NCBI GenBank assembly: GCA_016219875.1
Contig: JACRJZ010000151.1
Coordinates: 36,789-100,788, forward strand
DNA length: 64,000 bases
Reading direction: 5' to 3'
Origin: Verrucomicrobiota bacterium
GTDB taxonomy: Bacteria; Verrucomicrobiota; Verrucomicrobiia; Limisphaerales; JACRJZ01
Under the pieces are notes generated by a model. The model was not told the DNA's origin, did no database searches, and saw only the letters and a program-made list of their open reading frames with translations. Shown here piece after piece: positions 8,356 through 16,104 of the stretch. Numbering within the stretch: position 1 is the first letter of the stretch; each line of letters starts with the position of its first letter. The position numbers and the translations under genes were made by a program.

Positions 8356-9735
8356 TCAGGACGGATCGACCGCGTACCCCGCCTCGCGGAAGCGCTGCAG
8401 CTTGTAGAGGAGCGCGCGCCGGCTGATGCCGAGGGCCTTCGCGGTTTCGGTCCGGTTGAAGGCATGCTTGCGCAGCGAGTGGAAGATGGCCTCGCGTTCG
8501 ATCTCCTCCAACCGCTGTGCGTCTGCCGCCTCCGCGCCGGGCTGCGGAGGCTGGTCCGCCGCGGCACGCACGCGGGTGGGGAGGTGTTCCGGCAGGATGA
8601 GTTCGCCGCGTGACAGCAGGGCCGCGCGTTCCATGGCGTTGCGAAGTTCGCGCACGTTGCCGGGCCACGCGTAGCGCGCCAGACAGTCGGCCACGGACGA
8701 AGAGAACCGCGCTTTGCCCTGCGTGAACTCCGCCATGAAGCAACTGGCCAGCGGCAGGATGTCCTCCGGACGCTCCCGCAACGACGGAATGTTCAGCTCC
8801 ACCACGTTCAGCCGGTAGAAAAGGTCTTCGCGGAAGCGGCCCGCCTTGACCTGCTCTTCCAGATTGGTGTTGGTGGCGGCGAGGATGCGGGCATCGGTCT
8901 GGTTTTCCCGGCTGGAGCCGACGCGATGAAAGCAGCCGTTCTGGGTCACGCGCAGCAGCTTGGCCTGAAGCTGCGGGGACATCTCCGCGATTTCGTCGAG
9001 CAGGATGGTGCCGCCGTTGGCCTGCTCAAAGCGTCCGATCCGCTGGGCCACGGCCCCCGTGAACGCGCCCTTCTCGTGGCCGAACAGTTCGCTCTCCAGC
9101 AGCGTCTCCGGGATGGCGGCGCAATTCACCTTCACCAGCGGCCCCGCGGCGCGCGGACTCCAGGCATGGAGCACGTCCGCCAGCACTTCCTTGCCGACGC
9201 CGCTCTCGCCGGTGATCAACACGCGGCTCTCCGACGCGGCGATGAGCGACGCATCGCGGAACAAGGCGAGCATGAGCGGGCTGTGGGCCACGACGTGGGC
9301 GGGCAGGCGTTTGTTGTCGCTGAACTTGGGCGGACCGGACTCCTTCAAGCCGGTGGCTTGCTGGACGCTCAGGAGCAATTCGTCGAGGTCGATCGGCTTG
9401 CTGAGGTAGTTCACCGCGCCATCGCGCATGGCCACGACGGCATCGCGGATGTTGGTGTAGGCGGTGACAAGCAGGACGGGCAGCACAGCGTGCTCCTTGC
9501 GGGCGCGCCGCAACGTCTCCAGACCGGAGATGCCCGGCATCCGCACGTCGGAGATCATCATGCTGAAGTCCTGTTGGCGGAGAAGGTCCAGCGCGGTTTC
9601 GCCGGACGGCACGGGCACGGTGTCGAAGCCCTGGCTGCGCAGAAACGAATCCAGCAAGCTGCGCTGCCCGGCGTCGTCATCGACGATCAAGATGCGCGGG
9701 GCTGGCGGAAGGGTCTTGCGAGCGTCAGACGGCAT
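8356..9735 (-). CDS. NtrC-family sigma-54-dependent response regulator
   Basis: The 459-residue product has the full NtrC layout. A receiver domain (about 13-125) has the acidic pair DD at 19-20, phospho-acceptor Asp63 (SDVRMPG) and Lys113. The AAA+ domain (about 148-375) has Walker A GESGVGKE at 175-182, the sigma-54 contact loop GAFTGA at 223-228 and the arginine-finger region FREDLFYRLNV. A Fis-type helix-turn-helix lies at the end (NRTETAKALGISRRALLYKL). The ATG at 9735 begins MPSDARK; a longer frame adds 21 residues not needed by the family. It follows the sensor kinase on the same strand and closes the type II secretion locus. It would activate sigma-54 promoters, and a candidate stands upstream of the first gene of that locus. 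Confidence 0.95.
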   Translation of the reverse strand: MPSDARKTLPPAPRILIVDDDAGQRSLLDSFLRSQGFDTVPVPSGETALDLLRQQDFSMMISDVRMPGISGLETLRRARKEHAVLPVLLVTAYTNIRDAVVAMRDGAVNYLSKPIDLDELLLSVQQATGLKESGPPKFSDNKRLPAHVVAHSPLMLALFRDASLIAASESRVLITGESGVGKEVLADVLHAWSPRAAGPLVKVNCAAIPETLLESELFGHEKGAFTGAVAQRIGRFEQANGGTILLDEIAEMSPQLQAKLLRVTQNGCFHRVGSSRENQTDARILAATNTNLEEQVKAGRFREDLFYRLNVVELNIPSLRERPEDILPLASCFMAEFTQGKARFSSSVADCLARYAWPGNVRELRNAMERAALLSRGELILPEHLPTRVRAAADQPPQPGAEAADAQRLEEIEREAIFHSLRKHAFNRTETAKALGISRRALLYKLQRFREAGYAVDPS

Positions 9736-10068
9736 ACGCCCGAATGTACCAATTCCGAAGCGCGTGCCAATGGGATTTCCCGACCGTGGCGGCCTCAATC
9801 AGACGGCCAGAAAACAGGGTCACAGGCGCAACGAGAATGACGTCTGTCCGCTGCCCGACGGGATCGGGTCGGACAAGGGCGATATGTCCTCCAGCCCCGC
9901 ACCGGCGAGTTCGGGGATAACGACAAGTGGTTTGACAAGGTCGAAGGCCCGCTGGGCGATGCGTTTCATCGCGCCGCGCGGGAATTGGGTTTGCCGGAGG
10001 ATGCGCGCCTCAAATACGAGGCCTCCGCCACCGCCCAGGAAATCCACGCCGGAGCCTTGGCCGTGCCG
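9736..10068. other. Gap between regulator and kinase genes, with a coding-like plus-strand stretch
   Basis: No recognised gene lies here. On the plus strand, frame 9841 onward is open without a start codon and reads like protein in its first 75 codons (for example FGDNDKWFDKVEGPLGDAFH), before it enters the antisense of the kinase gene. It may be a relic of an older gene or simply chance. A 75-codon minus frame at 9820-10047 has an unconvincing, glycine-rich start. Confidence 0.4.
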
Positions 10069-11571
10069 TCACGCGAGCTTCAAGTGGCTCATGCGGAACA
10101 CGGCACCCCGCGGCTCGTTGGGCAGGCATTCGATTTCCCAGCCGTGGGCCAGCACGATTTGCTGAACGACGGCCAGCCCCAGACCGGTGCCCTTCTGGTT
10201 GGTGGTGACGTAGGGCTTGAAGATTTCCTTGCGCCGCTCCGGCGGAACACCGGGTCCGTTGTCGCGGATTTCCAGAGTGGCTTCCGTCGGCGCGGACTTT
10301 TGCAGGAAGACCTCGATCTCTCCCGCCGGCTCGACCGCCTGGATGGCGTTGAGGAGCAAATTGAAGAGGGCTTGCCGGAGCAGTTGTTCATCGGCCTCGA
10401 TGGTGACGGCTTCCTTGGCGACCTGCAACCGGATGTTCTTCTCTTCGAGGTCGCAGTTCAATGCGCGGACGACTTCGCCCACCACCTGGCCCAGCGCCAG
10501 CGGCGTGCGCCGGACTTCGCGCGGCCGCGAGTAATTGATGAACTCGTTCAACTGCGCGGTCACGCGGTCGGCTTCATCGACGATCTCGCGCGACTTCTTC
10601 CGCACCTCGGGCGGCGCTTCCTCCTGCTTCGAGATCATCTGCGCCAAGCCCCGGATGATGTTGAGCGGATTGCGCGTCTCGTGGGCCAGACCGGCGGCGG
10701 CGAGATTCATCTCCTTGAGGTGCGTGGTCACTTCGCTGGCACGAACCAGGCGAATCTGGAGGTCGGAGGACTTGGCCTGGTTGCGCCACGCCACGCCCAG
10801 GCCAATGACCGAGACGCTGGCGAACAGGCCGATGATGGAGCGCAGCCAGAAATCCTGCCGCGCCACCGCCCGCAACGGCGCGGTGGACATGACCACCACG
10901 AAGCTATGCACGCCTTGTTTCTGGAGCACCGACTTGAATTCCTCTTCGCTCATCCAAAACGGGCGCGAGAAGCGCGGGCGTCCATCCGGCGAGCCACGGC
11001 GCCGGCCCCAGCCTCTGCCGGGCGGCGGCGCGCCAGGCCCGTCCGTGTCGTTCGTGGAACGCGGCGAAGGCCCAAAGTCCGAGTTGGTGCCGGGCGGACG
11101 TTCGATGTCAAAGGGCGGAAACATATCTTGCCGCGACAGGACGATGGGCGGATTCGTCCGCTCCAGGTCGGAAGTGACGTTGGTGCCCAGGGCCACGAGG
11201 TTCATCACCGCCACGCTCTGATCGCCCCAGGATTCGGCGGGCCGGACGCCGCCTTTGGGTTGGGGATCAACGAGGACGCCGGCGGACACCACGACTTCAC
11301 CAGCTTCGTTCAAGAGCGCCACGCCCTCGACTTCGCCGGGGTGAACCAAGTCTGCCAGGGCTGCTTCCAGCCGCTCCTTGGTGATGACGCCGCCGAAGTG
11401 CCGCTGCGAGCGGAGCACGATGCCCAGCGCGGTGGAGACGTACCGCGCGCGGTAGATCAGGCCCGCCCGCGCCGCTTCCTTGACGCGAAAATGTTCCGCC
11501 ACCAGCCAGCCCATCAGCACGACCCAGGCGGTCAGCAGCGCGGCGAAGATCAATAAATTGCGGCGGTTCAT
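10069..11571 (-). CDS. Membrane sensor histidine kinase, partner of the NtrC-type regulator
   Basis: The 500-residue product begins with a membrane helix (about 7-25, LIFAALLTAWVVLMGWLV). A periplasmic region of about 215 residues follows, with a Pro/Gly/Arg-rich stretch at 160-205, then a second helix (243-262). The kinase core has the H-box LAHETRNPLNIIRG with His297, an N-box near FNLLLNAIQAV, and G-boxes DNGPGVPP and GTGLGLAVV. This fits the ZraS/PilS-like class that pairs with NtrC regulators. It ends about 330 bp before the regulator gene and starts 36 nt after the secretin gene, so it is probably cotranscribed with the secretion genes. The signal it senses is unknown. The periplasmic location would suit monitoring of the secretion apparatus or envelope, but that is inference. 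Confidence 0.93.
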   Translation of the reverse strand: MNRRNLLIFAALLTAWVVLMGWLVAEHFRVKEAARAGLIYRARYVSTALGIVLRSQRHFGGVITKERLEAALADLVHPGEVEGVALLNEAGEVVVSAGVLVDPQPKGGVRPAESWGDQSVAVMNLVALGTNVTSDLERTNPPIVLSRQDMFPPFDIERPPGTNSDFGPSPRSTNDTDGPGAPPPGRGWGRRRGSPDGRPRFSRPFWMSEEEFKSVLQKQGVHSFVVVMSTAPLRAVARQDFWLRSIIGLFASVSVIGLGVAWRNQAKSSDLQIRLVRASEVTTHLKEMNLAAAGLAHETRNPLNIIRGLAQMISKQEEAPPEVRKKSREIVDEADRVTAQLNEFINYSRPREVRRTPLALGQVVGEVVRALNCDLEEKNIRLQVAKEAVTIEADEQLLRQALFNLLLNAIQAVEPAGEIEVFLQKSAPTEATLEIRDNGPGVPPERRKEIFKPYVTTNQKGTGLGLAVVQQIVLAHGWEIECLPNEPRGAVFRMSHLKLA

Positions 11572-11606
11572 TTCAGGGCGCGCTCCAACTCAGGGCGCGT
11601 TCACCT

Positions 11607-12950
11607 TCACCACTTCTTGCCGGAGGCATCCAACTCACCCAGTTTCTGCTGGTTCGCAGCGCGCGCGGCGGCTTCCTGCTCTGGCGTCAGGCCAGTGCTT
11701 GCGGCCGCGCCCCGTTTGGTGGCGGGATGGTTCAAGCTGTTCCTCCTCCCGTCATCCGGGGCGGGAGCCGTGTTCTCGATCTTCGGCGGCAGCGTGTCCA
11801 GGAACTTGTTCAGCTCTTGTTCGGTGAAGGCATTGGGCGCGAACACATTCGCCTTCTCCCGTGTGGACAACGCAGCCAGTTGCGTCGGCGCCTGCACGAT
11901 CTGGGGCGTGAGGAAGATGAGCAGTTCGGTCTTCGCATCGGTCGTGGTCTTGCGCTTGAACAACGCGCCCAGGCCGGGAATGTCGCCCAGCAGCGGAATC
12001 TTGCTTTCGGTCTGCGATTTCTGGTTCTGGATGAGGCCGCCGATGATCACGGTCTGGCCGTCGGGCGTCACCACCACGGTATCGGCAGAACGCTTGTCAA
12101 TGAACGGGGCGTAGGCACCATGCACGATGTCGATCGGCGTCTTGTCGGTGGGGGAGACGGAAGAAATCTCCGGCGAGACGATCATTTCCACCATGCCGTC
12201 GGAGGTGATGAACGGCGTGACGCGGAGGATGATGCCCACGTCCGTGTAGGTGATGCCGTTGATGGCGTTGCCGTACTGGTCGTAGCGGACGCTGGTGACG
12301 AGCGGGACGGTTTGGCCGACGACAATCGTGGCGGGCTGGTTGTTGCGCGCCAACACCGACGGGCGAGACAGTACTTTCGCCTTCCCGGCGCTGGCGATGG
12401 CTTTGAGGGTGACTTGATAATCCTTCCCCAGAATCTGGTAAAGCCCGCCCGCTGCCGGCGAGGCTATCGCGCCGAGCTTGGCAAAATCCGCTAACGGCAC
12501 GCTGTTCGTCAAGCCGCCCAGACCGAAGAGATTGCCGGCGGTGCCCGAGGTGGTACTGTCGAGGCCTTTCTTGACTCCGCCCTCGAAGCCGATGTCGGTG
12601 CCATCATTGTGCGTGACTTCCAGGAACACCACCTTGATCAGCACCTGCGGTTTGGGGCGGTCCAGGTTGGTGATCACCTGCGACACAAACTCGCTCGTCT
12701 CGTCGTCGGTGATGACAATGATCCGGCGCGTTTCGGGATCGCTCGAGACGGTGGCGTCGCCGACCATGCTGTTATTGAGGTATTGGCGGCTGCCGCTACT
12801 GCTGCTGCTGCGGCCCGTGCCGCCAGTGCCGAAACCACCGGTGCCAAAGCCGCCGCGCTGTTGGGCGTGAGCGACCGTGGCCAAGCAAAGACAGACGCCC
12901 AGCGCGAGGCCGCTGAAGTTGCGCTGCCAGTGAGAAAATTGGAGGATCAT
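11607..12950 (-). CDS. gspD: Secretin, C-terminal barrel half of a split GspD
   Basis: This 447-residue protein carries the secretin beta-barrel domain that forms the outer-membrane gate of type II secretion. It has its own signal peptide (about 1-29, ...LCLATVAHAQ), a Gly/Ser-rich linker, then only the second half of an N-domain (DPETRRIIVITDDETSEFVS). The barrel follows, with VPLVTSVRYDQYG and the conserved signature QTVIIGGLIQNQ...KIPLLGDIPGLGALF. The C-terminus is a Lys/Ala-rich tail ending GKKW, perhaps a pilotin-type anchor. The ATG at 12950 places the signal peptide correctly. The remaining N-domains are on the gene 54 nt upstream. A separate signal peptide argues for true gene fission and against a frameshift. 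Confidence 0.92.
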   Translation of the reverse strand: MILQFSHWQRNFSGLALGVCLCLATVAHAQQRGGFGTGGFGTGGTGRSSSSSGSRQYLNNSMVGDATVSSDPETRRIIVITDDETSEFVSQVITNLDRPKPQVLIKVVFLEVTHNDGTDIGFEGGVKKGLDSTTSGTAGNLFGLGGLTNSVPLADFAKLGAIASPAAGGLYQILGKDYQVTLKAIASAGKAKVLSRPSVLARNNQPATIVVGQTVPLVTSVRYDQYGNAINGITYTDVGIILRVTPFITSDGMVEMIVSPEISSVSPTDKTPIDIVHGAYAPFIDKRSADTVVVTPDGQTVIIGGLIQNQKSQTESKIPLLGDIPGLGALFKRKTTTDAKTELLIFLTPQIVQAPTQLAALSTREKANVFAPNAFTEQELNKFLDTLPPKIENTAPAPDDGRRNSLNHPATKRGAAASTGLTPEQEAAARAANQQKLGELDASGKKW

Positions 12951-13004
12951 GTTGGTTGGGACCTTTCTTCGTGCGTGAAGTGTTGGCATCGGATGACGTG
13001 CCTG

Positions 13005-14657
13005 TCAGTTACCGCCCAGGCCGCTGCCACCGAGGCTGCGCGAGCCGCCGGTACCGCCGGAGCCAAGGCCGCTGCCCGAAGTGTTTTGGTTTTGCGTGCT
13101 CCGGGTGTTGAGCCGGCTATTCTGGTTCTGGCTGTTGCGGCTGTTCATGGTGCCGGTCTTGTCGAACATGTTGCGAAGGATTTGTTCGACCTCCTGCACG
13201 TCGGCGTTTTCGAGCGAATAGACAAAGACCTTCTGCTTGCGGCGCGGGTCCGCGTCCAACTGCTCGATCATGGCGGCGATCTGCACCATCATGTCCTTGG
13301 CCGCGCTCACGACCACGGACGACGTGCGCTGGTCGGGCACCGCAAGCACCCGGCCCATCTTCTTGGTGCGATCACTCTGCTGGCCCGAGGCGCTGGTTTG
13401 CCCGCGCCCGCCGCCGAACTGACTCCGCCCACCGCCAAACATGCCGCCTCCGCCAAAGCTGAAGCCCCGCCGGTTGCTGTTCTGGTCGTTGCTCCGACTC
13501 TCATCCGGGAACAGCCCGGCTAGGAGGTCGGCCATTTCGACTGGGTCGGCGAATTTCAGCCGGAAGACGCGCACTTCGGTCACGTCCTCCACATCGACGT
13601 CGATCTCTTCCACCAGCTTGTCGATGGTGGGGACTATGTCGTCTGGTGCGCTGACGACGAGAGCGTTGCTCCGGTCGTCAGAAGTGGCCAGGACCTTGGG
13701 CGTTGGAGCGCGTCCGCCACTGCCCCCTCCGCCCCCTCCGCCACCGCCATCGCCGCCGGGGAAACCGCCGGGGCCGCCCCCTCCCATGCCCCGCATCCGT
13801 TGGAAGAACTGCGCCCGCAAGTCGTTGCCGCTCCGCGAACCAGAGTCCTGCGCTTGGAACAAGTCCTTGATCACGGTGGCCACGGTCTTGGCGTCCGCGT
13901 ACTTGAGGGGATAAACCCGGATGGTCGCCGAACTGGACAGGGCCGTGTCGAGGGCCTTCACGATTTCGGCCATGCGGCGGATGTTGGCCTGGGTGTCCGT
14001 GATCACCAGCGCGTTGCCGGCTTCGTTGGCCGTCATGGTCGCCGTCATGGGCATGAGCGGCTGCAAATCCTTCGTCACCTGAGCGGCGTTGATGAAGCGC
14101 ACGGGAACGATCTGCGTGACGATTTCCTCGTTCTTCGGGATTTCATTGGGCTCGTTGCCCCGCTTGACCGGGATGTCGCGGGTCTTGGCCGAGTCGCGCG
14201 ACACGATGGTCAAGGTGCGGTCGTTGCGGATGGCCGCGTAGCCGTTCTTGTTCAGGACCGCGTTCAAGAGGCTGACGGCTTCGTCCTTGGTCAACGGCTG
14301 GTTGCTCCAGACATCGACGGTGCCGCGCACCGGGGTGTCCAGCACAATGATGAAGCCGGCCGCGTCGCTCAGATAGTTCAAGACCATTTCCAGCGGCACG
14401 TTGCGGAAGTTCAGGCGCAATCCGTCCGAGCCGTTCGTGCCGCTGGCCTGGGCGGGCGGGGCGAAGGTGGACGGCGAATCCGGCGCGGCCACGGCTGGCG
14501 GCGGCGCAGGCGGTTGGGTGGCGGGTGCCTCCGGATTGGCTGGAGTTGGCGCGGCCAAGCCCGGCTGGGATGGCACGTTTGTCGGCGAGTCCGCCGCGGC
14601 GAGGGCAAACCCCGCCGTCATTCCGGCCGCCAAGAGAAGAGTGGTGATGGTTTTCAT
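13005..14657 (-). CDS. Secretin, N-domain half of a split GspD
   Basis: The 550-residue exported protein (signal peptide MKTITTLLLAAGMTAGFALA) holds the periplasmic N-domains of a GspD secretin but no barrel. An N0-like domain lies at about 83-170 (RLNFRNVPLEMVLNYL). N1-type repeats follow at about 178-255, 258-375 and 378-490, each with an IVPVRFINA / YPLKYADA / FRLKFADP-type first strand and an NALVI/NALVV-type strand. Glycine-rich loops interrupt the second and third. The last domain starts VFVYSLENADVQEVEQIL and breaks off in a Ser/Asn/Gly-rich tail. The missing second half of that domain is found at the start of the downstream barrel protein, so the two chains probably complete one N-domain together. 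The start overlaps the upstream stop by ATGA, so translation is likely coupled. Confidence 0.88.
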   Translation of the reverse strand: MKTITTLLLAAGMTAGFALAAADSPTNVPSQPGLAAPTPANPEAPATQPPAPPPAVAAPDSPSTFAPPAQASGTNGSDGLRLNFRNVPLEMVLNYLSDAAGFIIVLDTPVRGTVDVWSNQPLTKDEAVSLLNAVLNKNGYAAIRNDRTLTIVSRDSAKTRDIPVKRGNEPNEIPKNEEIVTQIVPVRFINAAQVTKDLQPLMPMTATMTANEAGNALVITDTQANIRRMAEIVKALDTALSSSATIRVYPLKYADAKTVATVIKDLFQAQDSGSRSGNDLRAQFFQRMRGMGGGGPGGFPGGDGGGGGGGGGSGGRAPTPKVLATSDDRSNALVVSAPDDIVPTIDKLVEEIDVDVEDVTEVRVFRLKFADPVEMADLLAGLFPDESRSNDQNSNRRGFSFGGGGMFGGGRSQFGGGRGQTSASGQQSDRTKKMGRVLAVPDQRTSSVVVSAAKDMMVQIAAMIEQLDADPRRKQKVFVYSLENADVQEVEQILRNMFDKTGTMNSRNSQNQNSRLNTRSTQNQNTSGSGLGSGGTGGSRSLGGSGLGGN

Positions 14658-15577
14658 TTGTTCATTTCCTGTTCACGTCGCTGCATCAGTCGTTTGAGAA
14701 TCTCGTTTTCGTCGGCGCTGGCCGCTGCCGGCGCGGTGGCGGCGGGCGCGGCTTCTGCGTTGGCGGCCACAACACCGGGTTCTGCGTTGGTACCGGCGGC
14801 TGCCGAGGGGGCGCTGGCCGCGGTGGTTGGGCTGAAGCTCGAAGACGACTCCGAGCGCATGGACAAACTCCATTCGCCGTCGTCCACGCGGCGCATCTGC
14901 ATCCCCATGCGCAACTCCACGCAGTTGGTGCCCGTAGCGAGCTTCACTTCGTTGTGTCCCACCTCCGCGAGCTTGTAGCCGGCGATGGTGTCGGCGGGCT
15001 TGAGCACTTTCCTGAACTCGTAGCTGCTGCCGTCGAAGAAAGCGAACTGGCCCTTTTCGTAGCTCATGGTGCCCACGAGCGCGAACGAGTCGATCCGCGT
15101 GGGCCGCCGGTATTCGCGCCGTTCGTCGCGCTGCCGGCGCGGCGAGCGGTTCGGATCGAAGATGTTCCGGTCGGTGAGGATCTTGAACGACGCGAAGTCC
15201 AGCCGGCCAGAGCCGCCGGCAGTGCTGGCGGGGCGGGATGGCAGGCTGACCGCGTTCGTTTCTGCGGCGGCGTTGGTGGACGCGGCTTCGTTCGTCGGCG
15301 CGATGCTGTTCGCGATCACGGGGCTGTTGGTGGGGAGAACTTCATTGGTCACGGCCGCCGTATTCGTCGCCGCGCCCGCTTCAACGCTTCCACTCTTCAC
15401 CGCTTCAACGAGCGCGTTGGTGGCAGAGGGCGTGTTCGTCGAAGCAACGAGGTGCGGTTCCTGCGCGACCGCCGCAAATCCGCTCAAGACTGCAAGCGCC
15501 ATCGACGCCAGCAGCACGCCCGCCCGCCCGACACCACGTCGGGACTCTGGTTCAAATATGTTTCGCATCGGTTTCAT
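14654..15577 (-). CDS. GspC/PilP-like inner-membrane component
   Basis: The 307-residue product has an N-terminal membrane anchor or signal (about 19-39, AGVLLASMALAVLSGFAAVAQ) and a long Thr/Asn/Ala-rich linker to about 125. It then has a compact beta domain (about 126-235: FASFKILTDRNIFDPNR ... YKLAEVGHNEVKL). The RNIF(D/S)P segment and the beta domain resemble the homology region of GspC and PilP, which docks on the N0 domain of the secretin. An Ala/Pro/Ser-rich tail ends in a charged helix. No PDZ domain is present. It overlaps both neighbours by ATGA. The position between gspM and the secretin genes supports the GspC role. Calling it GspC or PilP is a matter of nomenclature here. Confidence 0.8.
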   Translation of the reverse strand: MKPMRNIFEPESRRGVGRAGVLLASMALAVLSGFAAVAQEPHLVASTNTPSATNALVEAVKSGSVEAGAATNTAAVTNEVLPTNSPVIANSIAPTNEAASTNAAAETNAVSLPSRPASTAGGSGRLDFASFKILTDRNIFDPNRSPRRQRDERREYRRPTRIDSFALVGTMSYEKGQFAFFDGSSYEFRKVLKPADTIAGYKLAEVGHNEVKLATGTNCVELRMGMQMRRVDDGEWSLSMRSESSSSFSPTTAASAPSAAAGTNAEPGVVAANAEAAPAATAPAAASADENEILKRLMQRREQEMNK

Positions 15578-16104
15578 TGCGCCCGCGAGTTCAGGATCAG
15601 GCCGCTGATCTGGAGGCCCAGCGAAATCTGCTGGCCTTCGTTGTCCCGCGCGTTCATCTCCACGGACTCGAGCTTAAGCCCCATGGGGTCCTTTTCAATG
15701 TTGTAGAGGAAGCGCGTCACCGTGGCGAGACTGCCGAAAGCATCGACGCGGCATTCCAGCGAGGTGTAGTCGTCCGCCTCACGCTTCTGCGGGGTGATGG
15801 AGGTGACGCTGACGCGACTCTCGCGCGCCCAGTAATCGAACGCTTGCAACAGCCGTTGCTCGGCAACGGAAACGTCGTTGGGCAACGTGTTCTTGTTCAT
15901 CTCGTCCCAGCGACGGCGGATGCCCTGCTCGCGCTGGAGCAACAGCCCGCCCTGGTTGATCTTCTTGCGCAATTCGGCGATCTGCGCCTTCCGGTCGTTC
16001 CAACTCCGCCAGAGTGGCGAGAAGAGTAATTTGTCGGCCGCAAAATAGGCGACGGCCCCGATGGCCACGAGGGCGAGCAGTTGTTGGCGGTTCTTGAAAT
16101 TCAT
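15574..16104 (-). CDS. gspM: GspM/PilO-like inner-membrane platform protein
   Basis: The 176-residue protein has one N-terminal membrane helix (about 9-26), then a coiled-coil (about 32-75, RKAQIAELRKKINQGGLLLQ). A small ferredoxin-like periplasmic domain (about 95-176) follows. This is the GspM/PilO plan. Such proteins pair with GspL and link the cytoplasmic ATPase to the periplasmic assembly. The ATG at 16104 overlaps the gspL stop (ATGA), and its own stop overlaps the next start the same way. The frame is open far upstream, but that part is the antisense-free second frame of gspL and is not the gene. Confidence 0.85.
   Translation of the reverse strand: MNFKNRQQLLALVAIGAVAYFAADKLLFSPLWRSWNDRKAQIAELRKKINQGGLLLQREQGIRRRWDEMNKNTLPNDVSVAEQRLLQAFDYWARESRVSVTSITPQKREADDYTSLECRVDAFGSLATVTRFLYNIEKDPMGLKLESVEMNARDNEGQQISLGLQISGLILNSRAQ

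Noticed and set aside
8198..8743. Possible 181-codon minus-strand gene
   Set aside because: Its C-terminus (SRRREEAQTPMETEPPHVGG) is translated family A repeat and the rest is an alternate frame of the response regulator.
12951..13004. Frameshift or sequencing error as cause of the split secretin
   Set aside because: The second half has its own start codon, signal peptide and linker after a 54-bp gap, so one base change would not join the two frames into a sensible protein.
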